A DNA stretch of 64,000 bases, taken from contig NZ_NPKI01000026.1 in the NCBI RefSeq assembly GCF_002284565.1, positions 62,001 through 126,000 of the forward strand, in the 5' to 3' direction. Below, in pieces: positions 9,208 through 18,335 of this stretch. The notes below the pieces were generated by a model, which was given only the letters and a program-made list of their open reading frames with translations, searched no databases and was not told the DNA's origin. Made by a program: the position numbers and the translations under genes. Position 1 is the stretch's first letter. Each line of letters opens with the position of its first letter. This DNA comes from Mesorhizobium mediterraneum (GTDB taxonomy: Bacteria > Pseudomonadota > Alphaproteobacteria > Rhizobiales > Rhizobiaceae).

Positions 9208-10266
9208 ATGCCAGCTACCTCGAGTTCAGTCGGGTCCGGAGCCGCCGGCGCGGCGATCTTTGCCGACTCCGACAGCCGGAAGTACCGGTATTTCGACCCG
9301 AAGGGCCAGCGCGCCACCCACTATGAGGACATGACAGTCGACGTGCAGCCTGACCCGGAGCGTTACCTGATCCAGGACTGGATCATCTCTTTTGCCGACG
9401 GCAAGGGCGCTTATGTCAAGCAGAACACCGCCGCTCAGAGCTCCAACTGGCATGCCTTCCGCGCCCCCGATCAGGAGTGGGAACGCACGCACTACCAACG
9501 CCAGTCGAAAATCGAGACGATGGTACAGAGCGTCATCAACAACGCCCGCAAGTCGGGGGCGCCTAAGACATTCGACAAGGCCTGGATCAAGATTCTGCAG
9601 ACGCAGCTCGGCGCCTGGAAGCACGCCGAATTCGGGCTCGGCACCTCGTTGATGCAGGCGCAGCGCTACGGCTACACCCAGATGATCAACAACGCCACGC
9701 TGACCAACTCGTCTTACAAGCTGCGGCTTGCCCAGGACATCACGCTCTACCTTGCCGAGATCGGCATGGACCTTCCCGGCTGGGACGACGAACTCGGCAA
9801 GACGGCCTGGCTCGAGGACAACAACTGGCAAGGCACCCGCGAAGCGGTCGAGACCATCATGGGCGCGACCGACTATCTCGAACAGTACTTCGCCATCAAC
9901 ATCGTCTTCGAACCGCTGGTCGGGGAAGCATTCCGCTCAGGCTTCCTGATGCAGATCGCCGCCGCAAACCACGACTTCATCACGCCTGCGGTGATCTCGG
10001 CAGCCGAGGCCGACTACGAGCGCAATCTCGCCAACACGATCGACCTCATGCACATGCTCGCCAACGACGAGAAGCATGGCGCGGCGAACAAGAAGCTCTT
10101 CCAGGGCTGGGTCAAGAAGCACGGCGCGCTCGCCGACAAGGCAGCCATCGGCCTGCAGCCGATCTGGTCGATGCCGCATTCAAAGCCGGTCGCTTTCTCG
10201 GATGTCCGTGCCAAGTCCGAGGAACGGATTGATCAGATACTCGGCGAACTTGGCCTCAAGCGCTGA
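9208..10266 (+). CDS. prmC: Propane monooxygenase, hydroxylase small (beta) subunit
   Basis: A 352-residue beta subunit that packs against the alpha subunit in the hydroxylase. It has the di-iron-oxygenase fold but, as is usual for beta subunits, no complete set of metal ligands. It is recognised by overall resemblance, including WIKILQTQLGAWKHAEFGLG and the C-terminal NDEKHGAANK region. The frame is open 23 codons further upstream, over the end of prmB; the ATG at 9208 (MPATSSS) behind AAGGGAG is the likely start. It is followed after 17 bp by the coupling-protein gene. Confidence 0.92.
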   Translation: MPATSSSVGSGAAGAAIFADSDSRKYRYFDPKGQRATHYEDMTVDVQPDPERYLIQDWIISFADGKGAYVKQNTAAQSSNWHAFRAPDQEWERTHYQRQSKIETMVQSVINNARKSGAPKTFDKAWIKILQTQLGAWKHAEFGLGTSLMQAQRYGYTQMINNATLTNSSYKLRLAQDITLYLAEIGMDLPGWDDELGKTAWLEDNNWQGTREAVETIMGATDYLEQYFAINIVFEPLVGEAFRSGFLMQIAAANHDFITPAVISAAEADYERNLANTIDLMHMLANDEKHGAANKKLFQGWVKKHGALADKAAIGLQPIWSMPHSKPVAFSDVRAKSEERIDQILGELGLKR

Positions 10267-10283
10267 CACAGGGAGAAACTGTC

Positions 10284-10655
10284 ATGTCAACTGCAGCACG
10301 CGACGCATCGCAATCCAACATTTTCAGGTCGATGAAGGACATCACCTTCGAACAGACGATTTCGCACCAGTGCGGCGTCACCATGAACGACTCGGTGGAA
10401 GCCAGGGCCATCGCTGAATTCATGGGCCTGAAGCCGAACGTAACGGTCACCTACCAACCGGCGATGATCCGCATCGATGGCACCGGCAAGCTGATCTTCA
10501 AGATGGACGAGATCAGCGAATATCTCGGCCGCGAGATGACGGCGGAAACCTTCGAGGTCAACAGCTCGACCCACTACGGACGGATGGTGCGCATCGACGA
10601 CAACACCGTGATCCTGTTCGGCAACATGGATGAGATGTTCGAATACATCGAATAG
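10284..10655 (+). CDS. prmD: Propane monooxygenase coupling/effector protein
   Basis: A 123-residue regulatory subunit of the MmoB/DmpM type. These small cofactor-free proteins bind the hydroxylase and tune oxygen activation and substrate access. Length and features (QCGVTMNDSVEARAIAEFMG, then the beta-rich domain with VTYQPAMIRIDGTGKL) fit the MimD/PrmD group. A GGGAG site precedes the ATG. It is fourth in the operon; a 76-bp gap follows before the amidohydrolase. Confidence 0.92.
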   Translation: MSTAARDASQSNIFRSMKDITFEQTISHQCGVTMNDSVEARAIAEFMGLKPNVTVTYQPAMIRIDGTGKLIFKMDEISEYLGREMTAETFEVNSSTHYGRMVRIDDNTVILFGNMDEMFEYIE

Positions 10656-10731
10656 ACGCTCCAGAAAATCAGGCGCGCCGCCTGGCTGCGGCGCGCCGAA
10701 CCGATCAATCGCACATCTTGTGGAGGTAGAA

Positions 10732-11754
10732 ATGTTTAGAACACCAGAAGGCAAGGATATTTTCATTGTCGATGGCCATACCCATTTCTGGGACGGCAGC
10801 CCGGAGAACCAGAAAAATATCCACGGCAAGCAGTTCATCGAGTGCTTCTATGCCTATCACACCGGGCTGAGCCCCAAGGACCAGCTGTGGGAGAAGAGCA
10901 AGTTCGAGAAGTACAGCGCCGACGATCTCTATCGCGACCTGTTCATCGACGGCCCCGATGATGTGGCGATCGTCCAGTCGACCTATCTCAAGGACTTCTA
11001 CAAGAACGGCTTCAACACGATCGAGCGCAACGCCGAGGTGGCCAAGCTCTATCCCGAACGGTTCATCGTCAACGGCGCCTTCGATCCGCGCGATGGTGAG
11101 AAGGCGCTTGAGTACATCCACTTCCTCAAGGAGACCTACGACGTCAAGGGCGTGAAGATGTACACGGCCGAATGGAACGGGGCTTCCAAGGGCTGGAAGC
11201 TCACGGATCCCGATGCCTACAAATGCTTCGAACTCTGCGACAAACTCGGCATCAGGAATATCCATGTCCACAAAGGGCCGACAATCCTGCCGCTCAGCAA
11301 GGATGCGTTCGACGTGCATGACGTCGACCATGCGGCGACTGACTTCCAGGGCCTCAACTGGATCATCGAGCATTGCGGCCTGCCGCGCCTCGACGATTTC
11401 TGCTGGATCGCAACGCAAGAAACCAACGTCTATGGTGGGCTTGCGGTAGCGCTGCCCTTCATCCATTCGCGCCCGCGCTATTTCGGCGAGGTCATCGCCG
11501 AACTGCTTTTCTGGATCGGCCCGGAAAAAATCCTTTTCGGTTCCGACTACGCGATCTGGACGCCGCGCTGGCTGGTCGAGAAGTTCTGGGCCTATCAGAT
11601 CCCAGAGGACATCGCCGCCGAACGCGGTGTGCAACTGACCGACGAGATCAAGGAGAAGATCCTGGGCCTCAATGCGGCGCGTCTCTACAACATCGACATC
11701 GAAGCCAAGAAGACGGCGCTCGCCAGTTCGCCCTTCAGCATCGCGGCGGAGTAG
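10732..11754 (+). CDS. Amidohydrolase-2 family metal-dependent hydrolase of the monooxygenase operon
   Basis: A 340-residue TIM-barrel protein with the metal-binding DGHTHFW near the N-terminus, NIHVHKGPT mid-protein and a late FGSDYAIW containing the conserved Asp. The start at 10732 follows TGGAGG. Related genes accompany propane monooxygenases of the Mim/Prm type in other bacteria, but the reaction is not established to my knowledge. Amidohydrolase-2 enzymes often hydrolyse or decarboxylate small carboxylic compounds, so it could act on an oxidation product. A role in maturation of the monooxygenase is also possible given its neighbours. Confidence 0.85.
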   Translation: MFRTPEGKDIFIVDGHTHFWDGSPENQKNIHGKQFIECFYAYHTGLSPKDQLWEKSKFEKYSADDLYRDLFIDGPDDVAIVQSTYLKDFYKNGFNTIERNAEVAKLYPERFIVNGAFDPRDGEKALEYIHFLKETYDVKGVKMYTAEWNGASKGWKLTDPDAYKCFELCDKLGIRNIHVHKGPTILPLSKDAFDVHDVDHAATDFQGLNWIIEHCGLPRLDDFCWIATQETNVYGGLAVALPFIHSRPRYFGEVIAELLFWIGPEKILFGSDYAIWTPRWLVEKFWAYQIPEDIAAERGVQLTDEIKEKILGLNAARLYNIDIEAKKTALASSPFSIAAE

Positions 11755-11759
11755 GGGCC

Positions 11760-12557
11760 ATGGCAACTGCCAGCGTTTCCGGCAACCGCGAGAAGGAACT
11801 CTGGCGGCGCCTTGGTGAGGTCAACGACCCGGAGCTCGACGAACCGATTACCGAGATGGGCTTCGTCGAGCGGGCCGAAATGACGAGCGATGGCAGTGTG
11901 GAGATCGACCTCCGCCTGCCGACCTACTGGTGCTCGCCCAACTTCGCGTTCCTCATGCTGGACGGCGTCCGCAAGGCGCTCGACCAGCTCTCCTGGGCGC
12001 CGGCCTATCGCGTCAAGCTGCACGATCACATGTTCGCGGAAGAGGTCAATCGCGGCATGGAAGCCGGCAAGACATTCGGCGATGTCTTCGCCGTACTTGC
12101 CGAGGATCAGGATCTTGGCGGCTTGCGTGAGACCTTCAGGATGAAGGCGTTCAAGCGGCGCCAGGAGGCGGTCCTGCGCGGCCTGCGGCAGCACGGCCTG
12201 ACCGATCGAGAGATCCTCGGCATGGACCTGCCGGCATATGACGTCGCACGGTTCGAACCGGGCGAGGCGGCCAAACAGAAGCCGAGATACAGGGCGGCTC
12301 TGCTTGAGCGTTTTCCCGACCGCCAGGCGGATGATCCTGTCTTCGTGACTTGGGAAGGCCAGAAAATACCACCTGCGGCGCTCGGTGCCCATCTCGCCGA
12401 ACTGCGCGGCGTGCGCATCAACATGGAGTTCAACGGCGCGCTGTGCCGTGGGCTCAAGCAGACCAGATACAAGGAACTGGATGTGGTCGACGGCGAACCG
12501 ACGCTGGTCGATTTCATCATGGATCGCGTGCCGGCACGAACCGCGCCGACCGCCTGA
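11760..12557 (+). CDS. DUF59/MIP18-like protein with a long C-terminal extension
   Basis: A 265-residue protein starting 5 bp after the amidohydrolase stop. Residues ~10-95 carry the DUF59 fold used by SufT/PaaD-type Fe-S assembly factors (LGEVNDPELDEPITEMGFVE, then LRLPTYWCSPNFAFLML with a conserved Cys). The ~150 residues after that are not part of that domain and I do not recognise them. Between subunit genes and a chaperonin it is plausibly a maturation factor for the di-iron hydroxylase or the reductase's [2Fe-2S] cluster. That role is inferred from context only. Confidence 0.8.
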   Translation: MATASVSGNREKELWRRLGEVNDPELDEPITEMGFVERAEMTSDGSVEIDLRLPTYWCSPNFAFLMLDGVRKALDQLSWAPAYRVKLHDHMFAEEVNRGMEAGKTFGDVFAVLAEDQDLGGLRETFRMKAFKRRQEAVLRGLRQHGLTDREILGMDLPAYDVARFEPGEAAKQKPRYRAALLERFPDRQADDPVFVTWEGQKIPPAALGAHLAELRGVRINMEFNGALCRGLKQTRYKELDVVDGEPTLVDFIMDRVPARTAPTA

Positions 12558-12633
12558 AGCAGAGCTGAAACAACGGCCTCCCTCGCACGAGGCCCCTAAC
12601 CAACAACCCGCCCGTAAGGCGGAAGGAGAAACC

Positions 12634-14265
12634 ATGCCCAAAATAATGCTTCACAATTCCGAAGCGCGCCGTGCACTTGCCCGTGGTGTCTTTCGGCTGG
12701 CCGCTGCCGTCGAGCCGACACTCGGCCCCAAAGGCATGAACGCCATGATCGACCGGCCGATCGGCACGCCGATGGTGACCCGTGACGGCGTCAGCATTGC
12801 CTCCGAGATCGAATTGCACGACCGTTTCGAAAACATGGGCGCGCAGGTCGTGCGCGAAGTGTCGATGCAGACCAATGAGGTCGCCGGCGACGGCACCACG
12901 ACTGCCATCGTGCTCGCCAATGCGCTCATCCAGGGCGGTGTGGAGGCGAATGAACGAGGCGCGAAACCCGTCGATCTCTGCAAGGGCATCGATCTTGCCG
13001 TGGCAGCGGTGGTGGCGGCGCTCAAGGCTTCGGCCAAGCCCGCCAAGGGCAACGGCATTCTCGCTTCGGTCGCCAACATTGCGGCGACCGATACCAAGCT
13101 TGGCGCGCTGGTGGCGGAAGCCCATCAGCGGGTAGGGGCCGAAGGCGTCATCACCACTGACTTCAGCGTGACGACCGAGACCACGCTGGATGTGGTCGAG
13201 GGCATGTCCTTCGAACGCGGCTATCTTTCGCACCACATGGTCACCGATCAAGAGAAGATGGAGGCTGTTCTCGAACGACCCTACATCCTGATGACCGATC
13301 TCAAGATCAAGGAGCCTGAGGCGCTGGATGCGGCTCGTCGCATTGCCGACGAGGCCGGTCGGCCGCTGCTGATCGTGTCCGAGGAAATGTCGCCGGAAGT
13401 TGTGGTAACTCTGCTCGGCAAGCACGGACCGGGAAAATACCTCGTGGTCCATCCGCCGGAATATGGCCATTGGCGCAAGGCGATGATGGAGGATCTGGCG
13501 ATCATCACCGGCGGCAAGGTGATCGCGCGCGACCTCGGCGGCCGGCTGGAGGACATCACCGCCGACGATCTTGGAACGGCTGACCGGGTGAAGACCAGTT
13601 CATCCTATACCTCGATCATCCGCGGGGGCGGCGACCATGCGGCAGTCGCATCGCGCCGCGCCCAGGTGCAGCGGCAGTATGAAGCCTCGCCGCCGAACAT
13701 CGACCAGGACAAGTTGCGCGAACGCCTGGCCAAGCTCTCTGGTGGCACCGCGATCCTTTATGCCGGCGGTGTAACGCCGGTCGAGCAGAAGCGAACCATA
13801 CAGCTCATCGAGGATTCGCTGAATGCGGTGCGCGCCGCATGCGAAGAGGGCGTGGTTGCCGGTGGCGGCTCGGCGCTTGCCCAGATCGCACCGCTGCTCG
13901 ACAAGGTGGCGGCCGGCGTCGACGGCGATGTCGCCGAAGGCGTGCGACTAGTGCGGTCGGTGCTGTCGCGGCCGCTGTGGCGTATCGCCGCCAATGCCGG
14001 CGCCGATCCCGAGGCAGTCGTGGCGGAAGTCACGCGCATCAACGGCGGCTACGGCTACAACGCTTCTGTCGGCAGCTACCAGAACATGTTCGAGGCAGGG
14101 ATCATCGATCCGGTCCGCGTCACCTACACAGCACTCGCCAACGCAGCTTCGGTGGCGACGCTGATCCTGACCACCGAAACGCTGATTGGTCATCTCGCCG
14201 AGGACGAGGACCCGACGGCCGGACCGGCGCGCGGCGGCGGCTCTGAGAAGCTCGGCCGCGCCTGA
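12634..14265 (+). CDS. Monooxygenase-dedicated GroEL-like chaperonin (MimG/PrmG type)
   Basis: A 543-residue group I chaperonin homolog. ATPase-site features are kept: TLGPKGMNAMID, GDGTTTAIVLA and the late ACEEGVVAGGGSAL, with the catalytic Asp in IEDSLNAVR. It differs from housekeeping GroEL in the apical domain and ends GGSEKLGRA instead of a GGM-rich tail; no groES is nearby. A homologous chaperonin-like gene in mycobacterial mim loci is known to be needed to produce active hydroxylase, so this one probably folds PrmA/PrmC. The longest frame extends 83 codons upstream; the ATG at 12634 behind AAGGAGAA is the real start. Confidence 0.9.
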   Translation: MPKIMLHNSEARRALARGVFRLAAAVEPTLGPKGMNAMIDRPIGTPMVTRDGVSIASEIELHDRFENMGAQVVREVSMQTNEVAGDGTTTAIVLANALIQGGVEANERGAKPVDLCKGIDLAVAAVVAALKASAKPAKGNGILASVANIAATDTKLGALVAEAHQRVGAEGVITTDFSVTTETTLDVVEGMSFERGYLSHHMVTDQEKMEAVLERPYILMTDLKIKEPEALDAARRIADEAGRPLLIVSEEMSPEVVVTLLGKHGPGKYLVVHPPEYGHWRKAMMEDLAIITGGKVIARDLGGRLEDITADDLGTADRVKTSSSYTSIIRGGGDHAAVASRRAQVQRQYEASPPNIDQDKLRERLAKLSGGTAILYAGGVTPVEQKRTIQLIEDSLNAVRAACEEGVVAGGGSALAQIAPLLDKVAAGVDGDVAEGVRLVRSVLSRPLWRIAANAGADPEAVVAEVTRINGGYGYNASVGSYQNMFEAGIIDPVRVTYTALANAASVATLILTTETLIGHLAEDEDPTAGPARGGGSEKLGRA

Positions 14266-14303
14266 AGCAATCCGAACAATCTCGACGTTGAAAGGACACA
14301 GGC

Positions 14304-15347
14304 ATGAAAGCCGCCAGACTGTACGAATACGATCCGCAGATGAACGTCCAGCTCAAGATCGAGGAGGTCAAGGCACCGACCATCACTGCTCCCGACGAGG
14401 TGATCGTGCGGGTGGGTGCCGCCGGCCTGTGCCGCACCGACCTTCACATCATCGAAGGTGTGTGGAAGCCGACCATGGACCCCGAAGGCACGCTGTTGCC
14501 CTACATCATGGGCCACGAGAATGCCGGCTGGGTCGAGGAGGTCGGCAGCGGCGTCAGATCGGTCAAGCGCGGCGACGCGGTGATCTGTCACCCGTTTCGC
14601 TCGTGCGGCATCTGCCTCAATTGCCGCCATGGCGAGGACATGTACTGCGACAATGGCCAGTTTCCCGGCCTTGGCATGAATGGCGGCTTCGCCGAATATT
14701 TCATCACCAGCGAGCGTTCGCTGATCAAGCTGAACGCCAACGTCACGCCGATCGAGGTGGCGCCGCTGGCCGATGCCGGCATCACTGCCTACCGCGCCGC
14801 CAAACGCGCCGCGAAGTTGCTCAGGCCAGGGAGTTACTGCGTCCTGCTCGGCATAGGCGGGCTTGGCCATATCGCGCTGCAATCGCTGCACGCGATTTCG
14901 GGTTGCCGCATCATCGCAGTCGATCGCGAGCCGGCGGCCCAGGTGCTGGCCAAGGACCTCGGCGCCGACTTTGTCCTCGATGGCGGGCCGAATGTCGTCG
15001 AGGAGGTCAGCCAGATCACCGGCGGCGGCGCCCATGTGGTCATCGACTTCGTCGGCGAACTCGGTGTCGAGAACATCTGCTGGAAGATGGTGCGCAAGGG
15101 CGGCCAATTGTTCGTCGTCGGCTATGGCGGCACGGTCAACGTGCCGACCGCGCATCTGGTCATCGAGGAGATCAACATCGGCGGCAGCCTCGTCGGCAAC
15201 TTCACCGAGCTTGTCGAACTGATGGAGTTGAACGCCGATGGCAAGGTGAAGATGCATTACACTGAATACAACCTCGCAAGCATTAACACCGCGCTCGACG
15301 ATTTCAAGAACCGCCGGTTCACCGGCCGCGGCGTCATCGTGCCGTGA
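14304..15347 (+). CDS. Zinc-dependent NAD(P) alcohol dehydrogenase
   Basis: A 347-residue medium-chain dehydrogenase. The catalytic zinc site includes CRTDLH and GHENAG; the structural zinc lobe shows CGICLNCRHGEDMYC; the Rossmann motif is GIGGLGHIA. It is the last gene of the operon, 38 bp after the chaperonin gene. It probably oxidises 2-propanol to acetone, or another alcohol made by the monooxygenase. An AAAGGACA site precedes the ATG. The substrate is inferred from operon position. Confidence 0.9.
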   Translation: MKAARLYEYDPQMNVQLKIEEVKAPTITAPDEVIVRVGAAGLCRTDLHIIEGVWKPTMDPEGTLLPYIMGHENAGWVEEVGSGVRSVKRGDAVICHPFRSCGICLNCRHGEDMYCDNGQFPGLGMNGGFAEYFITSERSLIKLNANVTPIEVAPLADAGITAYRAAKRAAKLLRPGSYCVLLGIGGLGHIALQSLHAISGCRIIAVDREPAAQVLAKDLGADFVLDGGPNVVEEVSQITGGGAHVVIDFVGELGVENICWKMVRKGGQLFVVGYGGTVNVPTAHLVIEEINIGGSLVGNFTELVELMELNADGKVKMHYTEYNLASINTALDDFKNRRFTGRGVIVP

Positions 15348-15359
15348 AGCGTCTGGGTC

Positions 15360-15380
15360 GGGCCTGCACGGAGCAGGCCC
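15360..15380 (+). terminator. Stem-loop after the monooxygenase operon
   Basis: Perfect 8-bp stem GGGCCTGC / GCAGGCCC with loop ACGGA, 12 bp after the dehydrogenase stop codon and followed by GGCGTTTT. It fits a rho-independent terminator with a short T-run. Confidence 0.65.
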
Positions 15381-15578
15381 GGCGTTTTGGTCCGCGTGCC
15401 GACATCGCCGTTTCCGAGTCGGTGTCGCCGAAGAGGCCGGTCTGGCTGCTTGCCAGCGTCGGCACCGTTTTTCCTGAGCGCCGCGGCTGATGCCCTGGCT
15501 TTTCCGTATCGGGACGTAAGCGAAGCGTGGTCCTGAAACGAGTTCTTTCTTCGCGGTTTGAAAAAATGGGAGGACAAT

Positions 15579-16077
15579 ATGGATCTTATTACAGGATTGG
15601 CCGTCGTCATCGGCATTATGGGCGGCATTGCAACGTGGGCAGCGATCACGATAGGCAACCCCTATCTGCTGATCTGGGCGGTATTTGTGGGCTGGGGAAG
15701 TTTCTATCACTGTGGCGGCAAGGAAGCCGGGTTCAAGAATTCGGCGCTTGCAAACCTTTGGGGAGCGATCTGCGCCGCAGGCGCGTTGATAGCACTGACG
15801 TCGATAGGTGTTACGGCTCTCACGGCCGGCATTTGCGTCGTCGTCTCAATCGTAATCCTGATTCTCGCTGCCAAGCTGCCATTGCTGAGTGCCATTCCAT
15901 CAGCGGTCTATGGGCTACGCAACGACCGCGGCACTTTTTCTGCTTGGCGCTGCCGCCTATGGCGAGGGTCCAAGCGGCATCAGCAAGGTCGCGGCGGCTG
16001 TGGTGATTTCGCTGATCATTGGCAACAGTCTCGGCTACGTTTCCGAGAAACTGACAGCTGCTGTCGTGAAAAGCTGA
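15579..16077 (+). pseudogene. DUF1097 inner-membrane protein, interrupted by a frameshift
   Basis: The start at 15579 (MDLITGLAVV) follows GGGAGGA and encodes several hydrophobic helices typical of DUF1097 (E. coli YcdZ-like). The frame breaks at GGG 15912-15914: reading one G fewer joins LLSAIPSAVYG to YATTAALFLLG and continues in the +1 frame to a stop at 16077 (LGYVSEKLTAAVVKS). As written, the first frame runs on into a Cys/Arg-rich non-membrane tail. This is either a real single-base insertion or a sequencing error in a G run. The gene lies downstream of the operon terminator; its function is unknown. Confidence 0.75.
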
Positions 16078-16118
16078 TCTAACCCCCGCTACCGCTTCAG
16101 TGATTAACTTTTCCCAAT

Positions 16119-16140
16119 CCCGTGGCGCGAATGCCGCGGG
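16119..16140. terminator. Bidirectional terminator between convergent units
   Basis: Stem CCCGTGGC / GCCGCGGG (one G-U pair) with loop GCGAAT, followed on the plus strand by CTTCTTT. It sits between the convergent DUF1097 and sigma-54 activator genes. Confidence 0.6.
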
Positions 16141-16170
16141 CTTCTTTCGTGCCGGTGACAGGCTCTGATC

Positions 16171-18225
16171 CTAGATGAAACCGCGCCGGATGCCGTATTG
16201 GTCGAGCTTGCGGTAGAGCGTTGGCCGGGAGATGCCGAGCCGCTTCGCGACCCGGCTGAGGTTGCCGCCTTCCGCCGCCAAGGCGTTCTTCATTGCCTGG
16301 CGTTCGGCCTCGACGAGCGTGCCTCCCGATTCATGCGCGGGTACACGGCTGTCCGACCCGGCTTCCGATCCAGAGCCGGACGCGGTGATCTCCTCGGGAA
16401 GGTTGTGAAGCCCGACGTCGCGGCCGCGCGTCAAGACATGCAGCCGCCCGACGAGGTTTTTCAGTTCGCGTACATTACCCGGCCAACCATAGGCGAGCAG
16501 GGCATCGAGTGCTTCGCGCGAGAATTCCAGCGGGTCGTCACCCGCTGCGGTGGCGATCTGCCGGTTGAAATGTTCGATCAGTAGCAGCACATCTTCGCCG
16601 CGCTCGCGCAGCGGTGGAACGATGATCGAGACCGCGCCAATTCGATAGTAGAGATCGCGGCGGAAGCGGCCTGCGGCAATTTCCTGCTTGAGATCGCGAT
16701 TGGTTGAGGCGACCAGGCGCACATCAACCGGGCGACCCCGGCTGTCGCCAATACGGTGGACCACGCGCTCTTCCAGGACACGCAGCAGAAACGGCTGGAT
16801 CTCGAGTGGCAATTCGCCGATCTCGTCGAGACTGAGGACGCCGCCATTGGCGAGCTCGAAAACGCCCGGTTTGCCTTCGCGCGAGGCGCCGGTAAAGGCG
16901 CCGGCGACATGGCCGAACAATTCGCTGCCGAACAGGTCCCTGGTGATCGCTCCGCAATTCATCGCAATGAACGGATCGTTTGCCGCGCGCCGGCTGCCGG
17001 CATGGACAAGTCGCGCAAACAGCTCTTTCCCGACGCCTGTTTCGCCTTCGACCAACAGCGATGTCACGCTGCCCGACCGGGCGACGCGGCAGGCGACGTC
17101 GATGGCGGCCTGCAGCGCTTCGCTTTCGCCGACGATCATGGCGACAGCATCCTGAAGATGCTTGTTCACTTCCTGGTGGACCACCGCGGTGCTGGAGACG
17201 GACGGCACGGAGGGGAACACAAGCGCCGCGCCGCGGAGGTCGCCATCGAGCTTGAGCGGCGTGATGTGGCAGGATCGCAGGTGGGCCGGCAGCGCCCTGG
17301 CAAGGTCGGCCTCGGAGCCGGAGGACGGAAGGTTCATCAGCCAGCGGCCACGACCTGGCTCCATCGGGCCGTCCATCATCTCGGTGGTCTCGCCGTCAGG
17401 CACATTGTTGCAGAAGATGGCACGGCCGCGATGGTCGACGATTACCAGCCCGTCCTTTCGGCGGTAGCTGGGAGCCGATGAAATGAAAGCTTCGAGCAGG
17501 CGCGTGCGCTGTTCCTGCTGCTGTTCGGCCAATGCCTTTTCGATCTGCCGGGCTGTGGCGGCGACGAGCGCGGTGTTGTGTGGCCTGAAGATCGGCGAAT
17601 AGCCTGACAGGTCGACCACACCGATGATCTTGCCGTCCAGCGGGTCGCGAATCGGCGCGCCGGCGCAGGTCCAGGATTTGATGCCGGCGCAGAAATGCTC
17701 GGCCGCATGCACGAAAGTCGGCTCACCCGTCCACAACGCCGTACCAATGCCGTTCGTCCCGACGGCATCCTCGTTCCATTTGCCGCCGATGGCGAGGTGG
17801 ATATCCATGCCGTCATGCAGCGTCTTCTTGTCGCCGATAGCGTCGATCAGCACGCCGTCGCTGTCGGCCAGAACCAGCATCGCGCCGGTCCCGTCCAGCA
17901 ACTGGCCAAGCGAGGCGAACGACCGCCGCGCCGCCGAAAGCAGTTCTGCATTGGCTCGGGTCAGATATTCGATCTCGTCGCGATCACTGCTCAGTGGCGC
18001 TTCAATGCCTTGAGCGTTGATGCCGCCGGTGGCGCTGCGATACCAGGAATCGTGAATGAGGGAGCGGACGTGGCTTGGGTGGACCGGATCGCGGGCACAT
18101 CTGGGTTCGTCAGCCAGAAAACTTTCCCAGGCGCGCATGGTGGCGCGCTCGTCATAGTCGATGTTGCCCAGAACCATTTGCCCAGTGGCCAGCGACGTAC
18201 GCGCCGGAAGAGCATTGATCTTCAT
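16171..18225 (-). CDS. Sigma-54-dependent transcriptional activator, AcoR family (PrmR/MimR-like)
   Basis: About 684 residues. The N-terminal half holds a GAF-type sensor region (LLDGTGAMLVLADSDGV near residue 115). The central AAA+ domain has Walker A GETGVGKE (~393), the sigma-54-contacting GAFTGA loop (~443) and Walker B with DEIGEL (~464). The C-terminus is a Fis-type helix-turn-helix (LSRVAKRLGISRPTLYRKL). Upstream ATGs at 18252 and 18285 are alternative starts. Convergent with the operon whose sigma-54 promoter lies at 6062, it is very probably that operon's activator. AcoR-type GAF domains typically sense a small effector such as an alcohol or ketone, here unknown. Confidence 0.92.
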   Translation of the reverse strand: MKINALPARTSLATGQMVLGNIDYDERATMRAWESFLADEPRCARDPVHPSHVRSLIHDSWYRSATGGINAQGIEAPLSSDRDEIEYLTRANAELLSAARRSFASLGQLLDGTGAMLVLADSDGVLIDAIGDKKTLHDGMDIHLAIGGKWNEDAVGTNGIGTALWTGEPTFVHAAEHFCAGIKSWTCAGAPIRDPLDGKIIGVVDLSGYSPIFRPHNTALVAATARQIEKALAEQQQEQRTRLLEAFISSAPSYRRKDGLVIVDHRGRAIFCNNVPDGETTEMMDGPMEPGRGRWLMNLPSSGSEADLARALPAHLRSCHITPLKLDGDLRGAALVFPSVPSVSSTAVVHQEVNKHLQDAVAMIVGESEALQAAIDVACRVARSGSVTSLLVEGETGVGKELFARLVHAGSRRAANDPFIAMNCGAITRDLFGSELFGHVAGAFTGASREGKPGVFELANGGVLSLDEIGELPLEIQPFLLRVLEERVVHRIGDSRGRPVDVRLVASTNRDLKQEIAAGRFRRDLYYRIGAVSIIVPPLRERGEDVLLLIEHFNRQIATAAGDDPLEFSREALDALLAYGWPGNVRELKNLVGRLHVLTRGRDVGLHNLPEEITASGSGSEAGSDSRVPAHESGGTLVEAERQAMKNALAAEGGNLSRVAKRLGISRPTLYRKLDQYGIRRGFI

Positions 18226-18335
18226 GTGATTGGGGCCTATCTCGCGTTTCATTCCGTCATCACAAGAACCTTTGAGGCATGCCATTGCTGTATGCTGTCA
18301 TGCATTGGACGTGCACACGTCCAAGCGTCTGCCCG

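Noticed and set aside
14190..15710. A 506-codon minus-strand open frame opposite the alcohol dehydrogenase and chaperonin end.
   Set aside because: Antisense shadow of two well-supported genes; it also runs through the operon terminator.
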